In this document: positions 1 through 5,667 of the stretch, in pieces
Position numbering within the stretch: position 1 is the stretch's first letter
Layout: each line of letters starts with the position of its first letter
Assembly (NCBI GenBank): GCA_028280915.1
Contig: JANQKX010000119.1
Coordinates: 1 to 7,407, forward strand
DNA: 7,407 bases
Direction: 5' to 3'
Source of the DNA: Kiloniellaceae bacterium
Lineage (GTDB): Bacteria; Pseudomonadota; Alphaproteobacteria; Kiloniellales; Kiloniellaceae
The notes under the pieces: generated by a model
Databases searched by the model: none
What the model was told of the DNA's origin: nothing
What the model saw: only the letters and a program-made list of their open reading frames with translations
Made by a program: the position numbers and the translations under genes

Positions 1-147
1 GTACGGCGTGGCGGACGGGGTGATGAGCATCCGGTCCTCGAACCGAGCCGAGATGTTGCCCGAGGTCCCTTGGTTGAGCCTGACCGTGTTCATGAAACGG
101 CACTTATCAACAATCGCTTGCCGCAGTTCTTTTTCAGCCTTGTTCAT
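1..147 (-). CDS. Class II aldolase/adducin-family protein (FucA-like), N-terminal fragment
   Basis: Only the first 49 residues are in the window; the gene continues past the left edge. The fragment contains NQGTSGNIS (residues 25-33) followed by MLITPSATPY (40-49). This is the N-terminal phosphate-binding region of the L-fuculose-phosphate aldolase family, where E. coli FucA has NQGTAGNVS and LITPTGIPY. Family members are cytosolic zinc enzymes that cleave or epimerise sugar phosphates by retro-aldol chemistry. The zinc histidines would lie outside the window, so activity cannot be judged. One oddity is Ala46 at the position of the phosphate-contacting glycine (Gly44 in FucA), which hints at a different substrate. 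The ATG at 147 is preceded by AAGGA with a six-base spacer. An adjacent GTG one codon earlier is less likely. It lies 87 bases downstream of the Crp/Fnr gene on the same strand and may be co-transcribed with it. The family call is firm; the substrate is unknown. Confidence 0.85.
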   Translation of the reverse strand, partial: MNKAEKELRQAIVDKCRFMNTVRLNQGTSGNISARFEDRMLITPSATPY

Positions 148-234
148 CACTGGTCCTTAGCGAGGGTGCCGGTTCCTTGAGTCGGCAAAGATTTCCGGAA
201 ACAATGCCTGATCGCCTTCAAACAACTCCCCATT

Positions 235-1011
235 TCAGGGAAGTTTGTCGGATCTTGGGTCGTTGTCGTCTCGTTGGCCGGCCCAGGCACTTGCCCGGTC
301 TTCTTCGACAAAGTTCGCCAGCTGCTCAACATCGGCGATGGCGGCGTGGTTTTGCCGTACGGAGACCCCGACCTCTCGCAAGCGGGCGAAGGCCCGGGAG
401 AGGGACTCCGGTTTCATGCCCAGACGCCCGGCGATCAGCACCTTGTCGTAGGGCAGGGTCACGGTACAGGCCCCTTGCGCCATGGGGCTCAGGTCGACCA
501 GAAAGCGGGCCAAGCGTTGCGCGCCCGTTTGCGCCATCAACTGCTCAACATTTTGCACCAAGTCATGCAAATGCTTGAAGGTGGAGGCGATAATCGCGGA
601 ACAGAGTTCCGGGCGGCTGGCCATCATGCTCAGCAACAGGGCCGCATCGATCTGGATCAAGCGGCAATCGCTTACCGCTTCGGCGGTGACCGGGAACCTC
701 TCCCCTTGGAAGGCCGCCCCTTCGGCGAAGGTGCTGCCGCGGGTAAACACCCCAACCACGGCCTCGGCGCCATTGTGGGCGATACGGAACAGCTTGACCC
801 AACCCTCCAGCACCAAAAAGACACTTTTGGCCCGGTCGCCTTGCAAGAATATCGTGGCGCCTCGCTTAAAACTCCGCACGGGCGAGCGGGACAAGATCTC
901 CGTGAAGAGGTCTTCCGGCACTTTGGCGAGCAGAATTGATTTTCTCGCGATCTGGGCATCGCTTTTGTTCATAAACGCGTCCGGTTCAATCCGATTACTT
1001 AGGCCATTCAT
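235..1011 (-). CDS. Crp/Fnr-family transcriptional regulator
   Basis: The product is 258 residues from the chosen start. An effector-sensing cyclic-nucleotide-type beta-barrel spans about residues 28-125 (FKRGATIFLQGD, VFLVLEGWVKLFR, GSTFAEGAAFQGE). A long dimerisation helix follows (about 133-175), then a C-terminal winged helix-turn-helix (about 187-222) whose recognition helix carries PESLSRAFARL. Glu202, Ser205 and Arg206 match the ExxSR DNA-contact motif of FNR-type members. The first cysteine is residue 116, so the N-terminal iron-sulphur cluster of true FNR is absent. The Arg-Ser pair that holds the cAMP phosphate in E. coli CRP is not present (the corresponding stretch is FPVTAEA). 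The ligand is therefore unknown and could be a redox signal, NO, haem or a metabolite. The start is uncertain: ATGs at 972, 1011, 1026 and 1110 are all in frame and none has a strong ribosome binding site. The normal family length favours 972 or 1011. It lies between LysR and the aldolase on the same strand. Confidence 0.93.
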   Translation of the reverse strand: MNGLSNRIEPDAFMNKSDAQIARKSILLAKVPEDLFTEILSRSPVRSFKRGATIFLQGDRAKSVFLVLEGWVKLFRIAHNGAEAVVGVFTRGSTFAEGAAFQGERFPVTAEAVSDCRLIQIDAALLLSMMASRPELCSAIIASTFKHLHDLVQNVEQLMAQTGAQRLARFLVDLSPMAQGACTVTLPYDKVLIAGRLGMKPESLSRAFARLREVGVSVRQNHAAIADVEQLANFVEEDRASAWAGQRDDNDPRSDKLP

Positions 1012-1109
1012 TTGAGGCCCGCCCATTTTTCCATGATTTACGGCAAAAGCCAAACGGCCGATTTTGGTCCCCTTGCCCGACCATGGCAGCGATTCCCGGC
1101 GCAGCGGCA

Positions 1110-2051
1110 TCAGCTTCCCATTTCAGGCCTGCCCTCCATGCCGGGAAGATCGCCGTTTTGAATATGCGCTTGACAGTGTTTGACAAACGCGCGGACCACC
1201 TTGGCACGGGCCGCGTCCTGGGACATGAGCAGCCCCATCCGCATGGGGCGAACGTCCCCCGCCAGGGGGATGAACGTCAGGGGCTGGCCATCGGGCGAAA
1301 GGTTGTTCAAGGGGCGCACGTTGGTGAAGGAATAGCCAAAGCCGTTGGCCACGAGACTGCGCACCACGGCTAGGTCCCTGGTCCGCTCGGCGATCACCGG
1401 TTTTGCGCCGATTTGAGCAAACAGCGAGAGGAAATAGTCCGAGCTGAACGGCAAGTCCAGCAGCACCATCGGCTGGCCCAAGAGATCCTCCAAGGTGACC
1501 GCCTCTCTTTGGGCCAGGGGATGGCTCTCATTGACAAGGACATAGGGCGGCAGCACCATCAGCGATTGGAACTCAAGATCGGCCGGTAAATCCAGATCGT
1601 AGGTCAAGGCAAGGTCAATTTCCGCCCGGCGCAGATAGCTGAAGATCTCTGCCTGGTTCAGTTCGTGCTGACGAATCCTCACGTCCGGATTCTCTAGTTC
1701 AAACCGGCGACGCAGGAACGGCAAATAGACCTGTGCGAAGGTGACCAGGCAACCAATGGCGAGAGGTCCCCGAATGGAGCCGGAGATATCGCCGGCCAAG
1801 GCCATTAACTGGTCCGCCTCTTGCAGAACCACCCGGGCCTGGTCCAAGAGGCGGCGCCCGGCCAAGGTCGGGGCCAATCCTTGCGCGTGCTGGCGCACAA
1901 AAAGGGGCAGGCCAAACTCCTTTTCCAACTGGTTGATGGCCGCGGAGATGGACGGCGACGACACGTTGACCTTTTCCGATGCCAAGGCAATGCTGCCGGC
2001 CTCCCCGACGGCAACAAAGTACTCCAGTTGTCTAAGCGTGTACCGCAACAT
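1110..2051 (-). CDS. LysR-family transcriptional regulator
   Basis: The product is 313 residues, the usual length for the family. The N-terminal winged helix-turn-helix is at about residues 3-62: LRQLEYFVAVGEAGSIALAS, then SSPSISAAINQLEKEFGLPLF, then LAPTLAGRRLL. A linker helix runs to about residue 90. The periplasmic-binding-protein-like effector domain (about 93-295) starts with IRGPLAIGC, and PDVRIRQHE, DLALTYDLD and VANGFGYSF are recognisable core strands. The ATG at 2051 is chosen because LysR proteins begin within a few residues of the LRQLEYF helix. An in-frame start at 2105 would add 18 residues not typical of the family. GGGAAA lies just upstream as a modest ribosome binding site. 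The gene is divergent from the flavoprotein at 2388, the classic arrangement in which a LysR protein controls the divergent gene and itself. Its effector is not predictable. Its stop codon shares a base with an alternative ATG of the Crp/Fnr frame. Confidence 0.95.
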   Translation of the reverse strand: MLRYTLRQLEYFVAVGEAGSIALASEKVNVSSPSISAAINQLEKEFGLPLFVRQHAQGLAPTLAGRRLLDQARVVLQEADQLMALAGDISGSIRGPLAIGCLVTFAQVYLPFLRRRFELENPDVRIRQHELNQAEIFSYLRRAEIDLALTYDLDLPADLEFQSLMVLPPYVLVNESHPLAQREAVTLEDLLGQPMVLLDLPFSSDYFLSLFAQIGAKPVIAERTRDLAVVRSLVANGFGYSFTNVRPLNNLSPDGQPLTFIPLAGDVRPMRMGLLMSQDAARAKVVRAFVKHCQAHIQNGDLPGMEGRPEMGS

Positions 2052-2177
2052 GGTGATTTCCCGGAAAACAGTGCTGTTCTTGGTTTTAGGCTTCCTTCGG
2101 GCCAAGGCTACATCGGCATACTAATCAAACGGGCGCAAGCGAATATGGGGCGCCAATCCGGGGTGCGTCATCCTTCG

Positions 2178-2194
2178 GCAGAGCATCTCTCTGC
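2178..2194. repeat. Inverted repeat GCAGAG-N5-CTCTGC, candidate operator
   Basis: Two perfect six-base arms flank the five-base centre CATCT. The site sits between the divergent LysR and flavoprotein genes, where a LysR-type regulator would be expected to bind. It does not fit the T-N11-A core of typical LysR boxes, because the bases at those positions are A and T instead. As RNA it could also form a short hairpin, but no U-tract follows. Confidence 0.3.
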
Positions 2195-2289
2195 GTTGCC
2201 GCTTGCCGGAATAGCGCCTCGTGGAAGCATTGATTTCATAGGATAGGAAAAACCGAAGCAATGGTTCGCAAAGATATTTTTTTGTTGTG

Positions 2290-2300
2290 TGAAAATTTCA
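2290..2300. repeat. Dyad TGAAA-A-TTTCA in AT-rich promoter zone
   Basis: Five-base perfect arms flank one central base. The site is about 90 bases upstream of the flavoprotein start, in the most AT-rich part of the intergenic region. The position suits an operator or activator site. In AT-rich sequence a dyad this short can also arise by chance, so the call is tentative. Confidence 0.25.
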
Positions 2301-2387
2301 ATAAACTAACGACCGGAAGGTGGCGCATGGCCCTGTGGGATAAAGACGTCGCAAAACAGTGAAGAACCGCCGGAAGGGGAGCTGGAA

Positions 2388-3641
2388 ATGTCAGTTGAGA
2401 GTATAGACACGCTTGTTGTGGGCGCCGGCCAAGCGGGCCTGGCCATGAGCGAACATCTGGGCAAGTGCGGTGTGCCCCATCTGGTGCTCGAACGGGATCG
2501 CATTGCGGAACGCTGGCGCTCCCAACGGTGGGACTCCCTGGTGGCCAATGGTCCAGCCTGGCATGACCGTTTTCCCGGCATGACCTTTTCTCGCTCCGAC
2601 CCCGATGAGTTCCCCCCCAAGGAGGAAATCGCCGATTATTTTGTCGCCTTTGCCAAAAAAATCGAAGCGCCGGTGCGATGCGGCGTCGAGGTGACCCAGG
2701 TGCAAAAAAATGACGGCCGGCCCGGATTTCGGGTGGAGACCTCGGAAGGTACCATCGACGCCAAGCAGGTGGTTGTCGCGACGGGGCCGTTCCAGCGGCC
2801 CATTATCCCGGCGGTGGTGCCCGACTCAGCCGGGGTCTTGCAAATCCATTCCAGCGACTACCGCAATCCGGAACAGTTGCCGGAGGGAGCGGTGCTGGTG
2901 GTTGGCGCGGGCTCGTCGGGTGTGCAAATCGCCGAGGAGCTCTTGCTGGCGGGCCGGCGGGTGTTCCTCTCGGTAGGTCCTCACGACCGGCCGCCCCGCA
3001 TCTATCGCGGGCGAGATTTCGTCTGGTGGCTGGGGGTTCTGGGCAAGTGGGACGTGCAAGCCATGAAGCCGGGCATGGAACATGTCACCATCTCGGTGAG
3101 CGGCGCCCGCGGCGGCAATACGGTGGACTTCCGGCACCTTGGTGGACAGGGCATGACCCTGGTGGGGCGCACGGAGTCTTGTGAAAACGGCGTGCTGCAC
3201 TTCGCGTCTGACCTTGCCCAAAACCTGGCACAAGGCGATGCCTACTATAAGGCCTTGCTTGAGGAAGCTGATGCCTATGTGGCCCGCAATGGTCTGGACC
3301 TGCCCGAAGACCCGGACGCCCACCGCATCACCGCGGACCCGCCAAGCGTGAAAGATCCGATTTATGACGTCGATCTAGCGCAGGCTGGCATCACATCGAT
3401 CATTTGGGCGACAGGTTTTGGCGTGGATTTCAACTGGCTGAAAGTGGATGCCTTCGACGAGACCGGTAAACCCAAACACCAGCGCGGCGTATCGGCCGAA
3501 CCCGGAATCTATTTCCTGGGTTTGCCCTGGCTATCCCGGCGGGGTTCCTCGTTTATCTGGGGAGTCTGGCACGACGCCAAGTATGTGGCGGACCATATCC
3601 TAACCCAGCGCGGATATCTGGCCTACAGCCCCCATCCTTAG
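2388..3641 (+). CDS. FAD/NAD(P)-dependent oxidoreductase, CzcO/flavin monooxygenase-like
   Basis: The product is 417 residues, cytosolic, with no signal peptide or membrane segment. Two dinucleotide folds are visible. VVGAGQAGLA (Gly12, Gly14, Gly17) with LVLERD (33-36 region) is the FAD-binding fold. VVGAGSSGVQIAEEL (Gly173, Gly175, Gly178) is the NAD(P)H-binding fold. ATGPFQRPIIP (131-141) and IIWATGF (338-344) are the ATG motifs of flavin monooxygenase-like enzymes. HSSDY (154-158) resembles the end of the FMO/BVMO fingerprint FxGxxxHxxxY/W, but the phenylalanine is missing and the glycine is offset by one. This fits the CzcO-like 'flavoprotein' group (COG2072) better than classical FMO or BVMO. 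It probably uses NADPH and O2 to oxygenate a small nucleophile; the substrate is unknown. The ATG is supported by GGGGAG at 2376-2381 with a six-base spacer. It is transcribed away from the LysR gene, its likely regulator. No terminator hairpin is evident after the stop. Confidence 0.88.
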   Translation: MSVESIDTLVVGAGQAGLAMSEHLGKCGVPHLVLERDRIAERWRSQRWDSLVANGPAWHDRFPGMTFSRSDPDEFPPKEEIADYFVAFAKKIEAPVRCGVEVTQVQKNDGRPGFRVETSEGTIDAKQVVVATGPFQRPIIPAVVPDSAGVLQIHSSDYRNPEQLPEGAVLVVGAGSSGVQIAEELLLAGRRVFLSVGPHDRPPRIYRGRDFVWWLGVLGKWDVQAMKPGMEHVTISVSGARGGNTVDFRHLGGQGMTLVGRTESCENGVLHFASDLAQNLAQGDAYYKALLEEADAYVARNGLDLPEDPDAHRITADPPSVKDPIYDVDLAQAGITSIIWATGFGVDFNWLKVDAFDETGKPKHQRGVSAEPGIYFLGLPWLSRRGSSFIWGVWHDAKYVADHILTQRGYLAYSPHP

Positions 3642-3667
3642 GTTCGACTCAAAAAAGCCTGACCTGC

Positions 3668-3680
3668 GTTCAAGTTGAAC
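3668..3680. repeat. Perfect dyad GTTCAA-G-TTGAAC
   Basis: Six-base arms flank a single central base. The centre is too short for an RNA hairpin loop, so a DNA-level dimer-binding site is the likelier reading. It lies 27 bases after the flavoprotein stop codon and more than 450 bases before the symporter start, so which gene it would serve is unclear. Confidence 0.35.
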
Positions 3681-3762
3681 ATTCCAAATCGGGCCGTGGC
3701 GGTCGGTCCGGAGCGGTGACACCATATTTTAGCAACAACTCATCTGAGAGTCTGCGTTTTGT

Positions 3763-3775
3763 GGACAGCTTGTCC
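3763..3775. repeat. Perfect dyad GGACA-GCT-TGTCC
   Basis: Five-base arms flank a three-base centre. It could be an operator or a very small hairpin. No T-run follows it, so it is not a terminator of the flavoprotein gene. Confidence 0.25.
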
Positions 3776-3891
3776 GGCATGGAGGCTCTTTAGCTTTCGC
3801 TTAGACTGTGTTTGGAACATTTGGCCGTGCATCCCATGGGCAGTTTCCGCGCCGGGCGGAAAATTGATGGGGCTGGGCGCTATTTCGCAAT

Positions 3892-3919
3892 TTGAAATTT
3901 TGCAAAATCCCTATACTAT
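3892..3919 (+). promoter_or_regulatory. Candidate sigma-70-type promoter for the AGCS symporter gene
   Basis: TTGAAA (3892-3897) matches the -35 consensus at five of six bases. TATACT (3912-3917) matches the -10 consensus at five of six, but the spacing is only 14 bases. The overlapping TACTAT (3914-3919) gives a 16-base spacing with a poorer -10 match. The region is locally AT-rich in GC-rich surroundings. Transcription would begin near 3925 and run into the symporter gene. Confidence 0.4.
3897..3908. promoter_or_regulatory. Perfect 12-bp palindrome ATTTTGCAAAAT, candidate operator
   Basis: The palindrome falls inside the spacer of the candidate promoter at 3892-3919, where a bound repressor would block RNA polymerase. 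A second, imperfect copy of the core, TTTCGCAA (3883-3890), lies 15 bases upstream centre to centre. TTTGCAAA-type sites are known for XRE-family metabolic regulators such as RamB of Corynebacterium and PccR of Rhodobacter. The spacing here differs from the PccR tandem site, so assignment to that family is only a suggestion. Confidence 0.45.
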
Positions 3920-3974
3920 TGGTCGTGGAGGCACAATTGCTTGCAAAAAGGCAAGGCCTATCCATCCGGCGCAA

Positions 3975-3991
3975 GGCACCGCAGAAGTGCC
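3975..3991 (+). repeat. Leader hairpin GGCAC-N7-GTGCC
   Basis: A five-base-pair stem closes a seven-base loop (CGCAGAA) in the presumed 5' leader of the symporter mRNA. A second short GC-rich hairpin (GCCCG at 4067-4071 with CGGGC at 4079-4083) lies further downstream. Neither is followed by a U-tract. They may be part of a folded leader or be incidental. Confidence 0.3.
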
Positions 3992-4023
3992 GATCAACCG
4001 GCAAGCTTGAGACCTTTAGCTGC

Positions 4024-4037
4024 TGCGAATATTCGCA
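4024..4037. promoter_or_regulatory. Perfect 14-bp palindrome TGCGAATATTCGCA, candidate operator
   Basis: All seven base pairs of each arm match with no central spacer, which rules out an RNA loop at the centre and points to a symmetric DNA-binding protein. It lies 101 bases before the symporter start and downstream of the candidate promoter, where a bound protein could act as a roadblock. Its half-site pieces GCGAATAT and TTCGCAAA also occur separately in the LysR/flavoprotein intergenic region, at 2139-2146 and 2265-2272. That suggests one regulator could serve both. Confidence 0.4.
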
Positions 4038-4125
4038 AATCACCTAAGGGAAAGCATCGTCTCGACGCCCGCATGGGCCGGGCAAGAGCCTGGGGTCGTG
4101 TCGTTTCAGCATTCGAGGCCGTCGT

Positions 4126-4135
4126 AAGGGAGGGG
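4126..4135 (+). promoter_or_regulatory. Ribosome binding site that fixes the symporter start
   Basis: AAGGGAGGGG is a strong Shine-Dalgarno sequence three to five bases before the ATG at 4139. It argues against starting the protein at the upstream in-frame ATG at 3941 or the internal ATG at 4073, which have no comparable site. Confidence 0.75.
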
Positions 4136-4138
4136 AAC

Positions 4139-5590
4139 ATGGAACTTCTAGAAGGATTTTTCGGCGCCGTTGGCGATTTCACCTGGGGATGGGCGCTCAT
4201 CCCTATTTTGGTCATCTCTGGTTTGTTCATTACGGCCCTGACGGGGTTTTGCCAGTTTACTTTTTTCACCCGCATGTTTCGGGTGATGTTCGAAAGGCCC
4301 GACAGCAAAAACGCCATCTCGGCCCGGGAGGCCTTGCTCATTTCGGTCGGGGGACGGGTCGGCGGCGGCAACATCGCCGGCGTGGCCGTCGCCATCACCT
4401 TGGGCGGGCCGGGCGCGGTCTTTTGGATGTGGGCCATTGCCCTCGTTGGCATGGCCACCAGTTTGGTGGAATGCTCCCTGGCGCAGCTCTATAAGCGCCG
4501 GACACCCGAGGGGGATTTCCGCGGCGGGCCGGCCCGGGCCATCATCTACGGCCTGGGTGCCGAATACCGTTGGCTGGCGATTATCTACGCGGTTTGCCTG
4601 ATCGCCGCCTTTGCCTTGGGCTTCAACGCCTTTCAGGGCAACACGGTGGCCGGCGCGGCACAAGACAGCCTGGGCATCGACCGGATCTGGATCGGCGTGG
4701 GCTTGACCGTTGTGACCGGCTTCATCGTATATGGCGGCATTCACCGCATCGCCAAGGCCGCCGACGTGGTGGTGCCGATCATGGCCGTGATCTACATCTT
4801 GCTGGCCCTTTATATCATCGTGATCAACATCGGGTCCCTGCCGGGGGTCATCGCCACTATCTTCGCCAATGCCTTCGGTCTGGAAGAAGCGGTCGGCGGC
4901 GGCATGGGCGCGGCCATTGCGCAAGGCTTGCGGCGCGGTTTGTTCTCCAACGAGGCCGGTTTGGGCTCGGCCCCCAACGTGGCGGCCACGGCGGAGGTGC
5001 GGCACCCGATCGCCCAAGGCATCACCCAGGCCTTTTCCGTGTTCATCGATACCATCGTGATTTGCAGCTGCACCGCCTTTATCATTCTCCTGGGCGGCGC
5101 TTACGTGCCGGGCGCGGAAGGTGTTGATGGAGTGGTCCTGACCCAGCAATCCCTGGGCTCTCACATGGGCGGCTGGGCGGAATACTTCCTGACCCTGGCC
5201 ATCCTGCTGTTTTCCTTCAGTTCCATCATCTACAACTACTACCTGGGGGAAAACGCGGTCACCTTCATGACCGATAACCCGGCTGCCTTGCACGTGCTCC
5301 GGATCGTCATCATGGGCGTGGTCTTGCTGGGGGCCACGGCACCCGGCGCCACGGCGGTGTTCTTCTTCTCCGATCCCCTGATGGGTGTTCTGGCCCTGGT
5401 CAATCTGGTGGTCATCCTGATGCTCTTGCCCACCTGCTTGCGGATTCTGAAGGATTTCCGCGCGCAGCTGAAATCGGGGGTCGACCGGCCGGTGTTCAAC
5501 CCGGATGATTTTCCCGATTTGAACATCGACCGCACCGCCTGGACCGGCAAGTCTGGGCAGAGGGGGGGATCGGGCGCCCCAGCTGAATGA
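4139..5590 (+). CDS. AGCS-family sodium:alanine/glycine symporter
   Basis: The product is a 483-residue inner-membrane protein with about ten or eleven hydrophobic segments, starting at about residues 17-37. It would import a small neutral amino acid such as alanine or glycine with Na+ or H+. The Na+:alanine symporter signature is seen as GGPGAVFWMW (89-98). The other hallmark blocks are GGRVGGGNIAGVAVAI (71-86) and LFSNEAGLGSAPNVAATAE (268-286). The tail (about 440-483) is hydrophilic and ends in a Gly/Ser-rich stretch. The reading frame stays open back to 3941, but the ATG at 4139 is chosen because GGGAGGGG precedes it at 4128-4135 and because family members begin just before the first helix. 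The gene has a long dyad-rich leader. It is followed by a strong hairpin and then the glutaminase gene on the same strand, so the two may be partly co-transcribed. Family assignment is firm, exact substrate is not. Confidence 0.95.
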   Translation: MELLEGFFGAVGDFTWGWALIPILVISGLFITALTGFCQFTFFTRMFRVMFERPDSKNAISAREALLISVGGRVGGGNIAGVAVAITLGGPGAVFWMWAIALVGMATSLVECSLAQLYKRRTPEGDFRGGPARAIIYGLGAEYRWLAIIYAVCLIAAFALGFNAFQGNTVAGAAQDSLGIDRIWIGVGLTVVTGFIVYGGIHRIAKAADVVVPIMAVIYILLALYIIVINIGSLPGVIATIFANAFGLEEAVGGGMGAAIAQGLRRGLFSNEAGLGSAPNVAATAEVRHPIAQGITQAFSVFIDTIVICSCTAFIILLGGAYVPGAEGVDGVVLTQQSLGSHMGGWAEYFLTLAILLFSFSSIIYNYYLGENAVTFMTDNPAALHVLRIVIMGVVLLGATAPGATAVFFFSDPLMGVLALVNLVVILMLLPTCLRILKDFRAQLKSGVDRPVFNPDDFPDLNIDRTAWTGKSGQRGGSGAPAE

Positions 5591-5615
5591 ACCTTGGCTG
5601 AATAAAAATTGGAGT

Positions 5616-5659
5616 AGTGGCGAAGAGAGGTTAACCTAGACCTTTCTTCCGCCACTTTT
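5616..5659 (+). terminator. Strong hairpin with short T-run between symporter and glutaminase genes
   Basis: AGTGGCGAAGAGAGGT (5616-5631) pairs with ACCTTTCTTCCGCCACT (5640-5656), giving sixteen pairs including one G-U and one bulged base, around the eight-base loop TAACCTAG. The stem runs into TTTT (5656-5659), a short tract, so termination may be partial. It ends 21 bases before the glutaminase start and could set the ratio of symporter to glutaminase expression, or protect the 3' end of the symporter mRNA. Confidence 0.65.
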
Positions 5660-5667
5660 CCAAGGCC

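Larger units (their letters stand above)
2052..2387. promoter_or_regulatory. Divergent intergenic region between LysR and flavoprotein genes
   Basis: This 336-base gap must hold the promoters of both the minus-strand LysR gene and the plus-strand flavoprotein gene. The right half (about 2225-2310) is clearly more AT-rich than its surroundings and is the likeliest promoter zone. I could not identify a convincing -35/-10 pair for either gene. It contains two dyads, at 2178-2194 and 2290-2300. It also contains GCGAATAT at 2139-2146 and TTCGCAAA at 2265-2272, both of which recur in the symporter leader. No RNA gene or convincing small protein gene is visible. Confidence 0.6.
3642..4138. promoter_or_regulatory. 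497-bp non-coding region upstream of the AGCS symporter gene, rich in dyads
   Basis: No convincing gene is present. An open frame on the plus strand at 3759-4010 and the 66-codon upstream extension of the symporter frame look non-protein-like. The stretch holds perfect inverted repeats at 3668-3680, 3763-3775, 3897-3908, 3975-3991 and 4024-4037, a candidate promoter near 3892-3919, and a purine-rich ribosome binding site at 4126-4135. If transcription starts near 3925, the symporter mRNA has a leader of about 210 bases. That is long enough for RNA-level control, but no known riboswitch class was recognised. I specifically looked for a glycine riboswitch and did not see one. Confidence 0.6.

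Noticed and set aside
192..201. TTTCCGGAAA palindrome between the Crp/Fnr and aldolase genes.
   Set aside because: A ten-base palindrome in an 87-base gap can occur by chance, and nothing nearby suggests a promoter.
274..939. Plus-strand open frame of 221 codons opposite the Crp/Fnr gene.
   Set aside because: It is an antisense shadow with no recognisable domain; the minus strand encodes an intact Crp/Fnr regulator.
2261..2362. Small plus-strand frame of 33 codons (starting MVRKDIFLLCENF) upstream of the flavoprotein gene, a possible leader peptide.
   Set aside because: The nearest AGGA is about twelve bases from the ATG, too far to be convincing. There is no codon run or attenuator hairpin pair, and the frame overlaps the AT-rich promoter zone.
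3759..4010. Plus-strand open frame of 83 codons in the non-coding region.
   Set aside because: It has no ribosome binding site, its composition is Trp/Cys-rich, it spans the candidate promoter and palindromes, and it resembles no family I know.
3941..4138. A 66-residue N-terminal extension of the AGCS symporter.
   Set aside because: The translated extension is Arg/Ala-rich without family-like features, and a strong ribosome binding site sits directly before the ATG at 4139, just ahead of the first membrane helix.
3925..4138. Glycine or other known riboswitch in the symporter leader, as glycine riboswitches often precede AGCS genes.
   Set aside because: The conserved glycine-aptamer segments and tandem arrangement are not visible. 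Only short unrelated hairpins were found.
4148..5293. Long minus-strand open frame (381 codons) opposite the symporter gene.
   Set aside because: It is an antisense shadow produced by GC-rich codon bias. The product is His/Gly/Asp-rich and low in complexity, while the plus strand encodes a clear AGCS protein.
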